61,334 nucleotides of DNA from Bacteroidia bacterium (GCA_021153285.1 JAGKTT010000007.1:1-61334), one strand, 5' to 3'. Numbered from the stretch's first letter, positions 16,973-26,776 are shown. The notes: generated by a model from the sequence alone, not told the origin. Program-made: numbers and translations.

Positions 16973-18418
16973 ATGAAAATCAAATGCTACAGAGCGATTG
17001 CCGCATCAATGATTGCAGCCTTGATCAGTTCGTGCCACGAGCCGTATCACACCCAGTCTCTAAGATTCGCAGAGGGAACCACAGCTGATGATAAGATTGA
17101 ACTTGCAGGCACGGTAGTGCCTTCGCAGAAGCAGCTTCGATGGCAGTCACTTGAGCTGACAGCTTTCCTGCATTTCGGAATGAACACATTCACAGGAAAT
17201 GAATGGGGAGACGGAACAGATTCACCCGAATTGTTTCTTCCTGCCGATCTGGATTGCCGTCAATGGGCAAGGACACTGAAAGAGGCCGGTTTCAAGATGG
17301 CAATACTGACTGCCAAGCATCACGACGGCTTCTGTCTATGGCAGACAGAGACGACAGAATACTCTGTGAAGAATTCGCCTTGGAAAGACGGTAAAGGTGA
17401 TGTGGTAAAGGAGCTCAGCGATGCTTGTCGGGAATATGGTCTGGAGTTCGGAGTTTATCTTTCACCTTGGGACAGAAATGCCCGATGCTACGGAGACTCC
17501 CCTGCTTACAACACTCTTTATATCAAACAATTGACAGAGCTTCTGACCAATTACGGCAAAGTCAGTGAAGTATGGTTCGACGGAGCAAACGGAGAAGGTC
17601 CGAACGGAAAGAAACAGGTCTATGACTGGGAAAACATATTGAGTACGATACAGGCTCTGCAGCCGGACGCGGTGACTGCCATAATGGGCGAAGATGTCCG
17701 CTGGGTCGGAAATGAAGGAGGCGTAGGACGCGAGACCGAATGGAGCGTGACAGCCTTGACACCGGAATCTTACGAGAGGTCGGGAAAACAGAATGGAGAG
17801 CTGAAAATTGACGGAATGTCAAAGGATCTGGGCAGCAGGGAGCTTATAGCCAAGGCTGAAGAAATTTTCTGGTATCCTTCTGAGGTGGATGTATCCATCC
17901 GTCCGGGATGGTTCTATCACCCGGAGCAGGATTCTCAGGTCAGGTCTCTGGAGAATCTGGTAAACATCTACTACCAGTCTGTCGGAAGGAATTCCGTGTT
18001 GCTGCTGAACATCCCTCCAGACAGACGTGGCCGCATTCACGAGACTGATTCACTGAGAATCAAGGAATTAAAGGAATACATAGACGAGACATTCAAGGTC
18101 AATCATCTGGAATGTCCGGATAAGGTATGGGAGGCTTCCCCTCAAGAGAGCAAGGAGTTTGCCGTAAAGGAAAATGCCGTTTTCAACACATTGCTCATTC
18201 AGGAAGACATATCCAGAGGTCAGAGAGTAGAGAGTTTCACTGTAGAAGCCCTACGCAATGGAAAATGGGAAAGTATTGCCGAAGGAACTACCATAGGTTA
18301 CAAGCGTCTGCTGAAATTCCCTGACACCAGCGCAGAAAAGATAAGGATAAGGATCACAGGAGCAAGAGGCACTGCGATCATCTCTGAAACAGGCTTATAT
18401 TATGCACCAAAATTTTAA
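16973..18418 (+). CDS. Alpha-L-fucosidase, GH29 lipoprotein
   Basis: A 481-residue protein with lipobox LISSC near residue 21. The GH29 barrel runs to about residue 365: AFLHFGMNTFTGNEWGDG, AILTAKHHDGFCLWQTETT, FGVYLSPWDRNARCYG, the nucleophile Asp in SEVWFDGANGEG, and GWFYHPEQD near the sugar site. The last 110 residues form a beta-sandwich of discoidin or carbohydrate-binding type (VESFTVEALRNGKWESI, KIRIRITGARGTA). The enzyme removes terminal alpha-L-fucose; the long loops suggest the branched-substrate (GH29-B-like) group, but that is uncertain. It lies 7 bases upstream of a short peptide gene and shares an operon with it and the FISUMP lipoprotein. Confidence 0.9.
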   Translation: MKIKCYRAIAASMIAALISSCHEPYHTQSLRFAEGTTADDKIELAGTVVPSQKQLRWQSLELTAFLHFGMNTFTGNEWGDGTDSPELFLPADLDCRQWARTLKEAGFKMAILTAKHHDGFCLWQTETTEYSVKNSPWKDGKGDVVKELSDACREYGLEFGVYLSPWDRNARCYGDSPAYNTLYIKQLTELLTNYGKVSEVWFDGANGEGPNGKKQVYDWENILSTIQALQPDAVTAIMGEDVRWVGNEGGVGRETEWSVTALTPESYERSGKQNGELKIDGMSKDLGSRELIAKAEEIFWYPSEVDVSIRPGWFYHPEQDSQVRSLENLVNIYYQSVGRNSVLLLNIPPDRRGRIHETDSLRIKELKEYIDETFKVNHLECPDKVWEASPQESKEFAVKENAVFNTLLIQEDISRGQRVESFTVEALRNGKWESIAEGTTIGYKRLLKFPDTSAEKIRIRITGARGTAIISETGLYYAPKF

Positions 18419-18425
18419 CAACGAT

Positions 18426-18539
18426 ATGGAAACTATCAAATACGAAACACCAGTTATCTCTCTCATCTATCTGACAACAGAGGGAGTACTATGCGGAAGC
18501 GGAACAGAAGATGTTGAAATCGATAATGGAGAGTGGTAA
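18426..18539 (+). CDS. 37-residue peptide of the YxTP...LxxS family, upstream of FISUMP lipoprotein
   Basis: ATG at 18426, seven bases after the fucosidase stop, with TAA ending at 18539, one base before the FISUMP ATG at 18541. The peptide contains KYETPVISLIYLTTEGVLC, then GSGTEDVEI and ends in DNGEW. It aligns with the peptides at 51090 and 58904 in a shared pattern: Y-x-T-P, alternating hydrophobic residues, E-x-(A/G)-(V/I)-L-(S/C)-x-S-(D/G), then a variable acidic tail with Trp near the end. No signal peptide or membrane segment. The tight spacing suggests translational coupling to the lipoprotein. Function unknown; similar tiny genes sit beside surface lipoproteins in other Bacteroidales. 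The recurrence argues it is real. Confidence 0.7.
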   Translation: METIKYETPVISLIYLTTEGVLCGSGTEDVEIDNGEW

Positions 18540-18540
18540 T

Positions 18541-21500
18541 ATGAAACTGAAATCGTTTTTCTATGCATTTATATGCACGCTGAGTGTAGCCTGCATTCAG
18601 GAAGAAAGATTTGAGGGAAACCTTTATGAAACCCCGGATAAGGTCTATGCAGTCATAGCAGAAGATACAGAATCCAAGACATATCTGGGAGATGAGATAA
18701 AAGTCCTGTGGAGCAGGAACGATGCCATCACGACCTACCTCGGCAGCACCAGAAGAGGAAGGTATATCATCGAGTCAGGATGCATAGGAAGTACAGAAGG
18801 TTCATTTATACAGGACACTGAGTACAAATTTATAGGAACAGGAAGCGGGATCGGAAACAATATTGCGTTCTACCCTTTCTGCGAGGCATCCTGCAAGGCC
18901 GTCGAAGAAGGATACACATTGACCGGCATCACATTGCCAGCTGTTCAGACATATGTCCACGAGAGCTTCGGTGAAGGTGCATTTCCGATGATAGCCGTCA
19001 CAAGGCATACAGAAGACTATGAGTTCCACTTTAAGAATCTTTGCGGAGCACTGAAGCTTCAGCTGACAGGATCAGCCGTAGTCAAGGAAGTGAAATTGAC
19101 AGGAAATGCTGCAGAGAAGCTATCCGGCAAAGCCATTGTCTATGGTTTCAAGGACAACCTGTCGCCGCAGATCCAGATGCAGGAGGATGCATCAGAGTCT
19201 GTGACACTTGAATGCGGAAGCGGAGTCCAGCTCAATGAAGCTTCACCGACTGCATTCATATTGGCCTTACCTCCTGTAGAGTTCGAAAAGGGTTTTACAG
19301 TAACAATTACCACTGCTGATGGCAAGACCGGCACACTGAGCACTGAAAAGAAGAATCCTGTCGTCCGTTCGCATATGCTCCAGATGCCAGTGATCAAGTT
19401 CGAGACCGCCGGACCTGTAATTTCAGATGGTGACTACTATGATGAGTTTGGGATCAACCACGGTCCGGGTACTGAAATCGACGGAGTGATCTGGGCACCT
19501 GTGAACTGCGGATACCACGAAACTGATTACCCTTGGGGCAAGCTCTATCAGTGGGGACGTCGCCTGGGATTCGGATATAACGACAGCAACGAATATACAG
19601 ATGCGACCTGGCCATCAGAAAAGATGCCTGGAGTCCTGTTCACAGACGAAGCCCAATCCCAATATTATGCAGACATCTATTTCACTGGTGGTAACAATCT
19701 GCTAGGAGTACATACCTGGAGTTATGCGCCAATCAACTTTTGGACATACTCTCCTTGCCCGGAGGGTTGGCAGCTTCCGGCAAGCGAGGATTTCTCTGCT
19801 CTTGCAAAGAACAGCTCGCAATGGACTGTCCACAATGGAGTGACGGGATATTGGTACAGCGGATCGACCGGATACTCAGAAAGCGTCCCAAGAGTATTCC
19901 TGCCTTCATCAGGAAAAATCGACGCTGCCGGCACTGTAGGTGAAAGATGTGAGAACGGTTATTATTGGATCAGAAGCAGCGAGGCCGGAATAGCAGAGTC
20001 GTTTGCCACTTCTACCGGATCTATCCCGTGGAACAAGCACTTGAATGCGTTCTCTGTACGTTGCGTAAGATACCCGTCACAGACTTACGAATACACTACG
20101 GAAATCACTCTGGAGAAAACAGAACTGTCGCTGGAAAACCACGAGACAGTAAAACTTTCCGCTACTGTGACCAAATCATCTGGAAACACAAGCAAATCAG
20201 TTTTCTGGGACAGCGACAGACCTGAAATAGCACGAGTCAGTCAAAAGGGAGAGATTACTGCCATATCTGAAGGAGAGGCACGGATCAGCGCCACATCCGG
20301 CAACATTACAGTATACTGCTCGGTAAATGTCACCCCAAGAAAGAAGCACGAGGGCGATTACATCGACGAATACGGCATCAACCACGGTCCGGGTACCGTC
20401 ATCAGCGGAGTTACCTGGGCACCGGTAAACTGCGGACACCACGAAGAATATGCGGCAGGAGGTAAATGTTATCAATGGGGAAGAAGATTTGGTCAATATA
20501 GTTTTGACAGCAGAATATCGGGCCCGGTGGATCTGGTAGAATATCAGAGCGATGAATACGCTGACAATTATATCAACGAAGGTCTGAGCATCTGGCGTGA
20601 TGATCTATGGACTGATGAATATAAAAGCGAATACGATCCTTGCCCTGAAGGATGGACAATACCCGATCCATACACTTATCGTAACCTGGTCACAAATGTC
20701 GCAGAAGTGTCAAGATTCGGTCAGACCTTGATTTGGGCGAGCGGCGCTGTACCATCAGAGGCAGGAGGTCCGAGTATCGGTCTGAAGAGGGAGAATAACT
20801 TCTGGACAAATCAGAGCGAGGATCAATATAGGGCAGTAGGATTAACTATGTACGAAAACTCATTATATCCTTTCAATAAAGGCGTGGCTAATCTGATTCG
20901 CTGCATCAAGGGAGGAAGCACCACTGCGGTAACCGGAATCTATATCAACAAGTCTTCATTGTCTCTCACCGTAAGGGAAAGTGCCAGGCTGCAGGCCGCA
21001 GTAAGTCCTTCCGCACCATCCCATAAATATATTGAGTGGAGTTCTGATTCCCCTACTGTGGCAAGTGTCGATGCTGACGGAACAGTAACTGCGAAATCTG
21101 CTGGAAAGGCTGTGATCACAGCTATGTCCGGTCTGAAAACGGATGAATGTGTCGTAACAGTTTCAAGTTCACCATATGCAGTGAAATATATTGACGAAAA
21201 CGGTATTGATCAGGGAGAAGGTATTGATATAGACGGCGTCATCTGGGCTCCTGTCAACTGCGGATACCACGAAACTGATTTCCCTTGGGGTAAGCTTTAC
21301 CAGTGGGGTCGTATGTACGGCCAGGGTTACTCTGATTCAGAATATTCTGACGCCGTCATACCACAGCTGGACGATAATGGATTCTCCGACATTAACAGCG
21401 ACAATAACGCAGACAAATTTTTCACCGGTACATACTATTACCCGGACCAGAGCCAATGGAATGCCGGAACTGCCTCATCTCCTGTCAAAGGTGAATATGA

Positions 21501-23439
21501 TCCGTGTCCGGAGGGATGGAGGGTGCCGACTTCGGCTGAAATCGGAACATTGCTGACCAACCGTTCACAAGGACTGGAAAAGAACAGCCTGGAGCAGGAC
21601 GGAATATGGGCCAGCGGTTCGAGGCCGTGCACAGACAGAGAAATGAGGATATTTCTGCCATTGGCCGGAAGCAGAAATTCCAGCGGTACTGCAGGCGATA
21701 GAGGAAAATTCGGTCAATACTGGGCAACTGATTATTATTCGACTTACTACGGCACCTTCGTATCTTATTGGATAAAAGGAGGATTTTACGGAAACTATTA
21801 TAATGTGGAAAGTACTGGGGCTGAGCCCGAATCAGGATACTCTGTACGCTGCGTACAGGAAGACCCTAATGCCGTTATGATCCAAGCGACAGGATTGGAC
21901 ATAGGAGCTCAGGAACTGACTCTTGAGCCTTCCCAGACACACACATTCTCTTCTGTCATAACTCCATCGAATGCCACCACCAGAACTATCCGATGGAGCA
22001 GTTCTGACCAATTCGTGGCATCAATAGATAACGGCAAACTTACAGCGGTTTCTGCAGGTACGGCAGTAATCACCGCAAAGGTAGGAACTGTAACCGCCAT
22101 ATGTACTGTGACTGTAGCTCCAAGATACCAGGAGGGATATTATATCGACGAGTATGGAGTCAATCACGGAGAAGGCATCAATATCGACGGAAAGATATGG
22201 GCTCCGGTCAACTGCGGATACGACCCGACATACGACCCTAACGGAAAATACTATCAGTGGGGAAGAAAGTATGGACAGACAGGTAACTCCCAAAGTGACT
22301 CATATCGTAAACTTTTAGAAGGTCCGGTCAGTGCTGAAACAGGAGAGGCTTCAAAGAACAGGAATAATTTCTATACAAACCAGAACTATCCGTATAACTG
22401 GCTTGAGCCTTTAGATGCGACCCTATGGAACTCCGGTACAGAAGAGCATCCTGTCAAAACTGAATATGATCCTTGTCCGGAAGGATGGAGAGTACCGACC
22501 AAGACTGAGATGAATGCCCTTCAGGCCAATGCATCATCTGAAATGACTGTATCGTCCAGAAAGGGAAAATATTTCAGTGGTTCGAACACATATTCAGACA
22601 AGGGACAGCGCCTCTTCCTGGCCTATACGGACAAGATGTTCGGGTCCGACGGCAATACCACCAGAATGTATGATGCTGAATACTATCAGACATCAGCTCC
22701 ACAGCAGACCTGGAATGCCGACGGATATTCACTCCGCTGCATAAAAGACACAGACGAGTTGGCAGAAATCCCGGTTATGAATCTTGAAATAGAGTCTTCA
22801 TTAAAGATATTGAAAGAGCATTCCAAAGACTTGAATATCGTGATATATCCTGCAAACGCCACCTCCAGCGAATTGATCATCCGCTCATCTGACATATCCG
22901 TTGCTACAGTAGACAATGATGGAGTTGTCACAGGAGTATCAGCAGGCAATGCAGTGATCACTGTAAAGTGCGGAAATAAATCCGCAGAGTGCACCGTCGA
23001 GATATGGGAGATGAACGACTACATATCACACGAGAACCAAAACTATGGTAAAGGCATATACATCAATGATCTGGCCTGGGCACCGGTAAACGAATATGAT
23101 TATTTCAGTTATTGGTCAGACTTCAGCACTGTCTGTCCTTCGGGATGGAGATTGCCGACTGAAAGCGAGATGAGAGCTCTTATGAGAAACGGTAATGATT
23201 TTCATTTCACAGGAACAACCCCATACTCAGAAGAGGCGACAAGCATCTATCTGCCGCCTAAAGGCCGATATAACATCGACAAGGAAAGGTATCAGTTTGA
23301 AGGGGAAAACGCATACTTATGGACATCGACCACTTATTCAGGATGGAGGACATTTGTTTATGGAACCGAAAGCGGCATAGGGTATTCTGACAGCGACAAC
23401 GGATTATTAAAAATGTCTGTCCGCTGCGTTCAGGAATAA
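18541..23439 (+). CDS. Multidomain FISUMP/Big2 surface lipoprotein, 1632 residues
   Basis: Lipoprotein signal MKLKSFFYAFICTLSVACIQ (lipobox SVAC) supports ATG at 18541, not the earlier in-frame ATG at 18511, which lies inside the short peptide gene. Residues 25-290 form an N-terminal fimbrillin-like beta module (YLGDEIKVLWSRNDAITTY, ILALPPVEFEKGFTVTI) also found in the CotH and BspA proteins of this window. Then five FISUMP domains begin near residues 296, 604, 880, 1198 and 1491, each with WAPVNCGY-like, YQWGR and PCPEGW motifs and four ending in VRCV-like; they alternate with four Big2 immunoglobulin-like domains near 515, 794, 1111 and 1409. It is probably a surface rod displaying repeated lectin-like or adhesive heads. 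The last FISUMP is shortened (no YQWGR segment). Its 3' end overlaps the convergent PagL-like gene by 10 bases. Confidence 0.88.
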   Translation: MKLKSFFYAFICTLSVACIQEERFEGNLYETPDKVYAVIAEDTESKTYLGDEIKVLWSRNDAITTYLGSTRRGRYIIESGCIGSTEGSFIQDTEYKFIGTGSGIGNNIAFYPFCEASCKAVEEGYTLTGITLPAVQTYVHESFGEGAFPMIAVTRHTEDYEFHFKNLCGALKLQLTGSAVVKEVKLTGNAAEKLSGKAIVYGFKDNLSPQIQMQEDASESVTLECGSGVQLNEASPTAFILALPPVEFEKGFTVTITTADGKTGTLSTEKKNPVVRSHMLQMPVIKFETAGPVISDGDYYDEFGINHGPGTEIDGVIWAPVNCGYHETDYPWGKLYQWGRRLGFGYNDSNEYTDATWPSEKMPGVLFTDEAQSQYYADIYFTGGNNLLGVHTWSYAPINFWTYSPCPEGWQLPASEDFSALAKNSSQWTVHNGVTGYWYSGSTGYSESVPRVFLPSSGKIDAAGTVGERCENGYYWIRSSEAGIAESFATSTGSIPWNKHLNAFSVRCVRYPSQTYEYTTEITLEKTELSLENHETVKLSATVTKSSGNTSKSVFWDSDRPEIARVSQKGEITAISEGEARISATSGNITVYCSVNVTPRKKHEGDYIDEYGINHGPGTVISGVTWAPVNCGHHEEYAAGGKCYQWGRRFGQYSFDSRISGPVDLVEYQSDEYADNYINEGLSIWRDDLWTDEYKSEYDPCPEGWTIPDPYTYRNLVTNVAEVSRFGQTLIWASGAVPSEAGGPSIGLKRENNFWTNQSEDQYRAVGLTMYENSLYPFNKGVANLIRCIKGGSTTAVTGIYINKSSLSLTVRESARLQAAVSPSAPSHKYIEWSSDSPTVASVDADGTVTAKSAGKAVITAMSGLKTDECVVTVSSSPYAVKYIDENGIDQGEGIDIDGVIWAPVNCGYHETDFPWGKLYQWGRMYGQGYSDSEYSDAVIPQLDDNGFSDINSDNNADKFFTGTYYYPDQSQWNAGTASSPVKGEYDPCPEGWRVPTSAEIGTLLTNRSQGLEKNSLEQDGIWASGSRPCTDREMRIFLPLAGSRNSSGTAGDRGKFGQYWATDYYSTYYGTFVSYWIKGGFYGNYYNVESTGAEPESGYSVRCVQEDPNAVMIQATGLDIGAQELTLEPSQTHTFSSVITPSNATTRTIRWSSSDQFVASIDNGKLTAVSAGTAVITAKVGTVTAICTVTVAPRYQEGYYIDEYGVNHGEGINIDGKIWAPVNCGYDPTYDPNGKYYQWGRKYGQTGNSQSDSYRKLLEGPVSAETGEASKNRNNFYTNQNYPYNWLEPLDATLWNSGTEEHPVKTEYDPCPEGWRVPTKTEMNALQANASSEMTVSSRKGKYFSGSNTYSDKGQRLFLAYTDKMFGSDGNTTRMYDAEYYQTSAPQQTWNADGYSLRCIKDTDELAEIPVMNLEIESSLKILKEHSKDLNIVIYPANATSSELIIRSSDISVATVDNDGVVTGVSAGNAVITVKCGNKSAECTVEIWEMNDYISHENQNYGKGIYINDLAWAPVNEYDYFSYWSDFSTVCPSGWRLPTESEMRALMRNGNDFHFTGTTPYSEEATSIYLPPKGRYNIDKERYQFEGENAYLWTSTTYSGWRTFVYGTESGIGYSDSDNGLLKMSVRCVQE

Positions 23440-24587
23440 TTCTTACCGAATCTCCATCCCACCCCAAACAGGAGATTATGCGAGTACAACACGGAGCTCA
23501 GACGGTAACTTATATTGAAGAAAAGCCTCCGGGTCATAAAAGCCTTCAATGAAAATATACCATATAGGGCTTTCAAGTCTGAATATCGGGTATGGTCTGT
23601 CAACGGCAGGCTGTACCCGATTCCTATATTGACTGCAAAGATGGGCATCCTGAGCTCGGCTCTGGCTGAAAGACCGGCTGAGGTCTGCTGAAGGAATGAA
23701 GGATATTCCAATATGCTTCCCTCCGAAACAAGCAGATCCGCACTATGGTCATACACCAGGTCCAATGAAGGTCCTGCTGCAAAATAGCCATTGAAAGAAT
23801 AAAGAGGATTGAAACTTAAGGATGCTGTCGGGAAGGCCTTGTTGAAGATGTGCAGACCGTCCTTGTCAATAGTACGGTCAGCCCTCCATCCTCCCAGGAG
23901 CGTAAGATCATATGAAAGTCTCCCGGTAATCCCTTTACGCTCAGAATCAGCTGCAAATATACGTTCCGGAGTGATGGTTTCCGCAGGCTGAAAACGTCTT
24001 CTGACTCCCACACGGAAGTTAATCGTATTGGCTCCGCCATTGGGAAATTTAGTATCTCCATTGGAAAAATGAGTGTATTCCGGACCGAAAGTCATATCCC
24101 AATATCTGTCCAATCTCCAAGTGAACAAGGCAGCGACATTGATATACACATTCAAGGGAGAGACAGTAACCGTGGCATTGTCCTTCCATCCGCAGGACAG
24201 GCCCAGATTCCATTCATATCCTAATGCCAGAGATTCCGTCAAAGACATAAGCGGGGCACCTTGGAACAGATACAGAGTCGCAGGTGTACCCAACAGATCA
24301 TCTGCAAAGAAAGTATGAGCAGCCACACCAAAGCCTTGATACACTCCCCCACTTGGATCAGATATGCCGAATTGCATATCAGCCGTGCCACCTGTCCTTA
24401 TGGGCTTATGCGCCGGATTCCAGCCATTGTAAAAGCCGTGTGTAGGCATAACATATGAAGGCCTGAGATTTACTCCGATCGAGACAGTTTTAGAGGACGC
24501 TTCCTCAACGGTCTGTGCAGCAAGAATCCGTCCATTACCGACCTGGCAACAGATAACAGTTATCAGAATCCAGATTTTATTCTTCAC
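23430..24587 (-). CDS. PagL-like outer-membrane acyloxyacyl hydrolase family protein (1)
   Basis: A 385-residue exported barrel protein (signal MKNKIWILITVICCQVGNGR). Residues 25-190 fit the lipid A 3-O-deacylase (PagL/acyloxyacyl hydrolase) family: repeated amphipathic strands and the catalytic-type motif THFSNGD, where His and Ser match the PagL His-Ser pair. The second half (residues 210-385) holds more barrel strands and is longer than classical PagL of about 170 residues, as usual for Bacteroidales members. It could trim lipid A acyl chains, but no lipase activity is proven for these long versions. Adjacent to a second member on the same strand, 71 bases apart. Confidence 0.65.
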   Translation of the reverse strand: MKNKIWILITVICCQVGNGRILAAQTVEEASSKTVSIGVNLRPSYVMPTHGFYNGWNPAHKPIRTGGTADMQFGISDPSGGVYQGFGVAAHTFFADDLLGTPATLYLFQGAPLMSLTESLALGYEWNLGLSCGWKDNATVTVSPLNVYINVAALFTWRLDRYWDMTFGPEYTHFSNGDTKFPNGGANTINFRVGVRRRFQPAETITPERIFAADSERKGITGRLSYDLTLLGGWRADRTIDKDGLHIFNKAFPTASLSFNPLYSFNGYFAAGPSLDLVYDHSADLLVSEGSILEYPSFLQQTSAGLSARAELRMPIFAVNIGIGYSLPLTDHTRYSDLKALYGIFSLKAFMTRRLFFNISYRLSSVLYSHNLLFGVGWRFGKNYS

Positions 24588-24658
24588 CTCCAGAATGCAT
24601 CAAAGTAAGTAAAGACATCTTTCCTGCCCGTTGAAAGACAGGGTTCAGGGTGTCAATG

Positions 24659-25921
24659 CTAGAGCCTTATTCCTATACTGAATTCAAGATACTCTGCCTT
24701 GATGCTGTGCGATTTGATCGCAAAACCAAGATAAGTGTCACCCAGCTTCGGGAAGTAGTATCTTACACCTGCCTTCTCGTAATGCCATCCACGTTCACGG
24801 TCATCAAGCTTTTCATTCAATTCCTTATCATTCACGCCCTTATGTCGATAAGGATATGCTCCAATGGCAATATGCACTGCGAAATTACGCCAATACACCT
24901 CCTGCACGACTGCAACTCCTACTGATATAGGATTATAACCCGGGCTGGCCGCCACAGCTGCATCACCATAGAGAATTCTGTCCGCAGCCTCAAGCTCCTT
25001 CATATTTGAAGAATAGAACATATCGATACCTATACCGGTTGCATACCTCAATGCATATCTGTACATCGCATCGAAGCTGAGGGAATATTTCGGATGTGCC
25101 TTCAGACCTGCAGCCTCTTCCTTTGTAGGTACTCTGGCAGGTTTATCAGGATTACTATGATCATATGCATATTTATTCCACTCAGCCTGACAGGTATGGA
25201 ATCCTGTACCAAAGGTGATCATATACTGCATACCTTTCTTGAAGTCCGTTGCCTTCTGAGGCTTGCCGGTATATTTCGCCCACTCGTAGTCAGACAGTCT
25301 GTAACGTGCAAAGACACCGGCTCCCAGGGCGTTTATAGCCTCATTCGGAAGCGCAAGACGGCCGTTCGAATAGTGACGGAACATAAAATCGGCACCGACT
25401 TCCCATCTGCGTCCTATGTGAACCTTAGCGAAAGCTCCCACACCGAAATATGCCATAAAAGGGGCACTAAGCCAATTATTTCCAGGATTCTGCACAGGAT
25501 CATACTTTCCCGGATTATAAGTAGCACCAAAGTCAAACAAATATCCGAGCGAAAAGCGTTCGCGTCTCAGGAGTGAACGCTCAAACGAACCATATAAAGA
25601 ATAAAGGTCCGGGAACTTCGTATGGTCGGAAAACTGGAAATGTCCCATTCTTGCCACTGACATTCCAACGCTGATGATAGGAAATCCAAACTGCTGAGCG
25701 AATTGGTTTCCACTTCCCGGCTCTGTCTGGAAACCAAGTCCCAGATCATATGTCATATACCCGAATGTAGTCTGATTAGGATGCAGCTTCTCGATATCAT
25801 ATCCATACCAGCCCTGGCCTGAAATCACCATATTGCTTCCTTTTCCACTCTGAGCAAAAGCTGACTCAACACACATTGCAACCCCTGCCAAAACCAGTAA
25901 AATTACAGTAAATCTCTTCAT
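24659..25921 (-). CDS. PagL-like outer-membrane acyloxyacyl hydrolase family protein (2)
   Basis: A 420-residue barrel protein with signal MKRFTVILLVLAGVAMCVES, cleaved near AFAQS. The family motif reads FRHYSNGR, so the His-x-Ser pair is kept. Other strands: GWYGYDIEKLHPNQTTFGYM, FAKVHIGRRWEVGADF, AGVRYYFPKLGDTYLGFAIK. It is divergent in sequence from its neighbour at 23430 but shares its plan, suggesting an old tandem duplication. It has a near-perfect promoter 39 bases upstream. The predicted place is the outer membrane; substrate is unproven. Confidence 0.65.
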   Translation of the reverse strand: MKRFTVILLVLAGVAMCVESAFAQSGKGSNMVISGQGWYGYDIEKLHPNQTTFGYMTYDLGLGFQTEPGSGNQFAQQFGFPIISVGMSVARMGHFQFSDHTKFPDLYSLYGSFERSLLRRERFSLGYLFDFGATYNPGKYDPVQNPGNNWLSAPFMAYFGVGAFAKVHIGRRWEVGADFMFRHYSNGRLALPNEAINALGAGVFARYRLSDYEWAKYTGKPQKATDFKKGMQYMITFGTGFHTCQAEWNKYAYDHSNPDKPARVPTKEEAAGLKAHPKYSLSFDAMYRYALRYATGIGIDMFYSSNMKELEAADRILYGDAAVAASPGYNPISVGVAVVQEVYWRNFAVHIAIGAYPYRHKGVNDKELNEKLDDRERGWHYEKAGVRYYFPKLGDTYLGFAIKSHSIKAEYLEFSIGIRL

Positions 25922-25959
25922 TTTAAAGCACTTATATCTATTTTCAAAAAATCAGGCTG

Positions 25960-25967
25960 CAAAGATA
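25960..25967 (-). promoter_or_regulatory. -7 box (TATCTTTG) of the PagL-like pair
   Basis: Minus-strand TATCTTTG 39 bases before the ATG at 25921; a second match, TATTTTTG, lies about 7 bases further upstream. Confidence 0.6.
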
Positions 25968-26087
25968 CAAAAATAAACTTTTGTTATATAAAATTCTTAA
26001 GAAAAGGTCAGAAACCGGCGGATACTCATATTTTGAGAAAGCTGATACCTTATATATAGGAGGAGCACCAAAAGTATGGGTCTGAGT

Positions 26088-26330
26088 AGTAGGCGGTCAC
26101 CAAAGTATATGTCTAAGCACCTGCAACACCGTCGGTACCTATATAGGGCAAATCGTGACCCCACGCTAACAAAATCGCATCAAATTGATACCAACACAGG
26201 AGCGTCGGTACCTGAAAATGAAGGAAGATGCACCGACGTTTCTATGAACTGCCGAAAAATAAAATGACTATGTTCTGGTCGCACCGGGACATCAATGATG
26301 ACCATTATGGTGTAAGCAAGTAATCATTCC
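26088..26330 (+). repeat. Noncoding dispersed repeat, copy 1
   Basis: About 240 bases that match, in inverted orientation, the segment at 39269-39575. Shared parts include a hairpin with arms GCGTCGGT and ACCGACGC (GAGCGTCGGTACC to GCACCGACG here), the block around ATGTCTAAGCAC, and the end block GATGACCATTATGG. An apparent 63-codon reading frame across it has no protein-like features and is not proposed as a gene. It lies in an 850-base gap between genes. Confidence 0.75.
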
Positions 26331-26340
26331 CTAAAAATAA

Positions 26341-26373
26341 CGGAGAGAATAACTTCTGCTATTCTCTCCGTTT
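26341..26373 (+). terminator. Strong hairpin terminator in the gap before the ATPase gene
   Basis: Stem CGGAGAGAATA/TATTCTCTCCG with loop ACTTCTGC followed by TTTAG. No intact gene precedes it on the plus strand within 2.9 kb, so it may terminate a transcript from the repeat or belong to the minus-strand broken gene at 26437. Confidence 0.7.
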
Positions 26374-26436
26374 AGTTTAATAGCCTGTATACCAATCTTT
26401 TAGTCTACTAATATTCTTCTTCATTCCAGAATGTGA

Positions 26437-26639
26437 TTATATGCATTCTACGTACGTAGGATAGCGATTCTTATGTGATTTGGTAACTTTTTTGGTAGGT
26501 AAAAGTTGCTCCATTACCACCTTATTAGCATATACTAATTTACCGGCTGAATCCATACTTTTTCGCATTTCACGAATGTCTTTACGTAAACATTGATGTG
26601 TTTCAGAATTTTCCTAATCAGTTGATCTCGATCTTCCAT
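26437..26639 (-). pseudogene. Frameshifted small gene of unknown family
   Basis: From ATG at 26639 the frame reads MEDRDQLIRKILKHI and then drifts into a stop. A shift of one base restores ENSETHQCLRKDIREMRK, then MDSAGKLVYANKVVMEQLL and a basic tail ending YPTYVECI before a stop at 26437. Combined length is about 67 residues, mostly helical and charged. The restored part looks like real coding sequence interrupted by one frameshift, but I do not recognise the family. Confidence 0.4.
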
Positions 26640-26750
26640 TTTTAAATGTTATTTGTAGTAGGTGGGGGATATACGACTATTAAATTACATTAATGAGGAA
26701 TTAAAACCCCACTTTCATATAAAATATGTGGTTTTATTTCCCCGTTTTTG

Positions 26751-26758
26751 TATATTTG
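26751..26758 (+). promoter_or_regulatory. -7 box (TATATTTG) of the ATPase gene
   Basis: TATATTTG 19 bases before the ATG at 26777. It shows that the in-frame ATG at 26726, upstream of this box, is not the start. Confidence 0.7.
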
Positions 26759-26776
26759 CACAAAAGGACATCAAAT

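Noticed and set aside
26076..26267. 63-codon frame in the dispersed repeat and a similar 69-codon frame at 39380
   Set aside because: Although parts of the two translations look alike, this follows from DNA identity; hairpins and indels break the pattern and no start signals are present.
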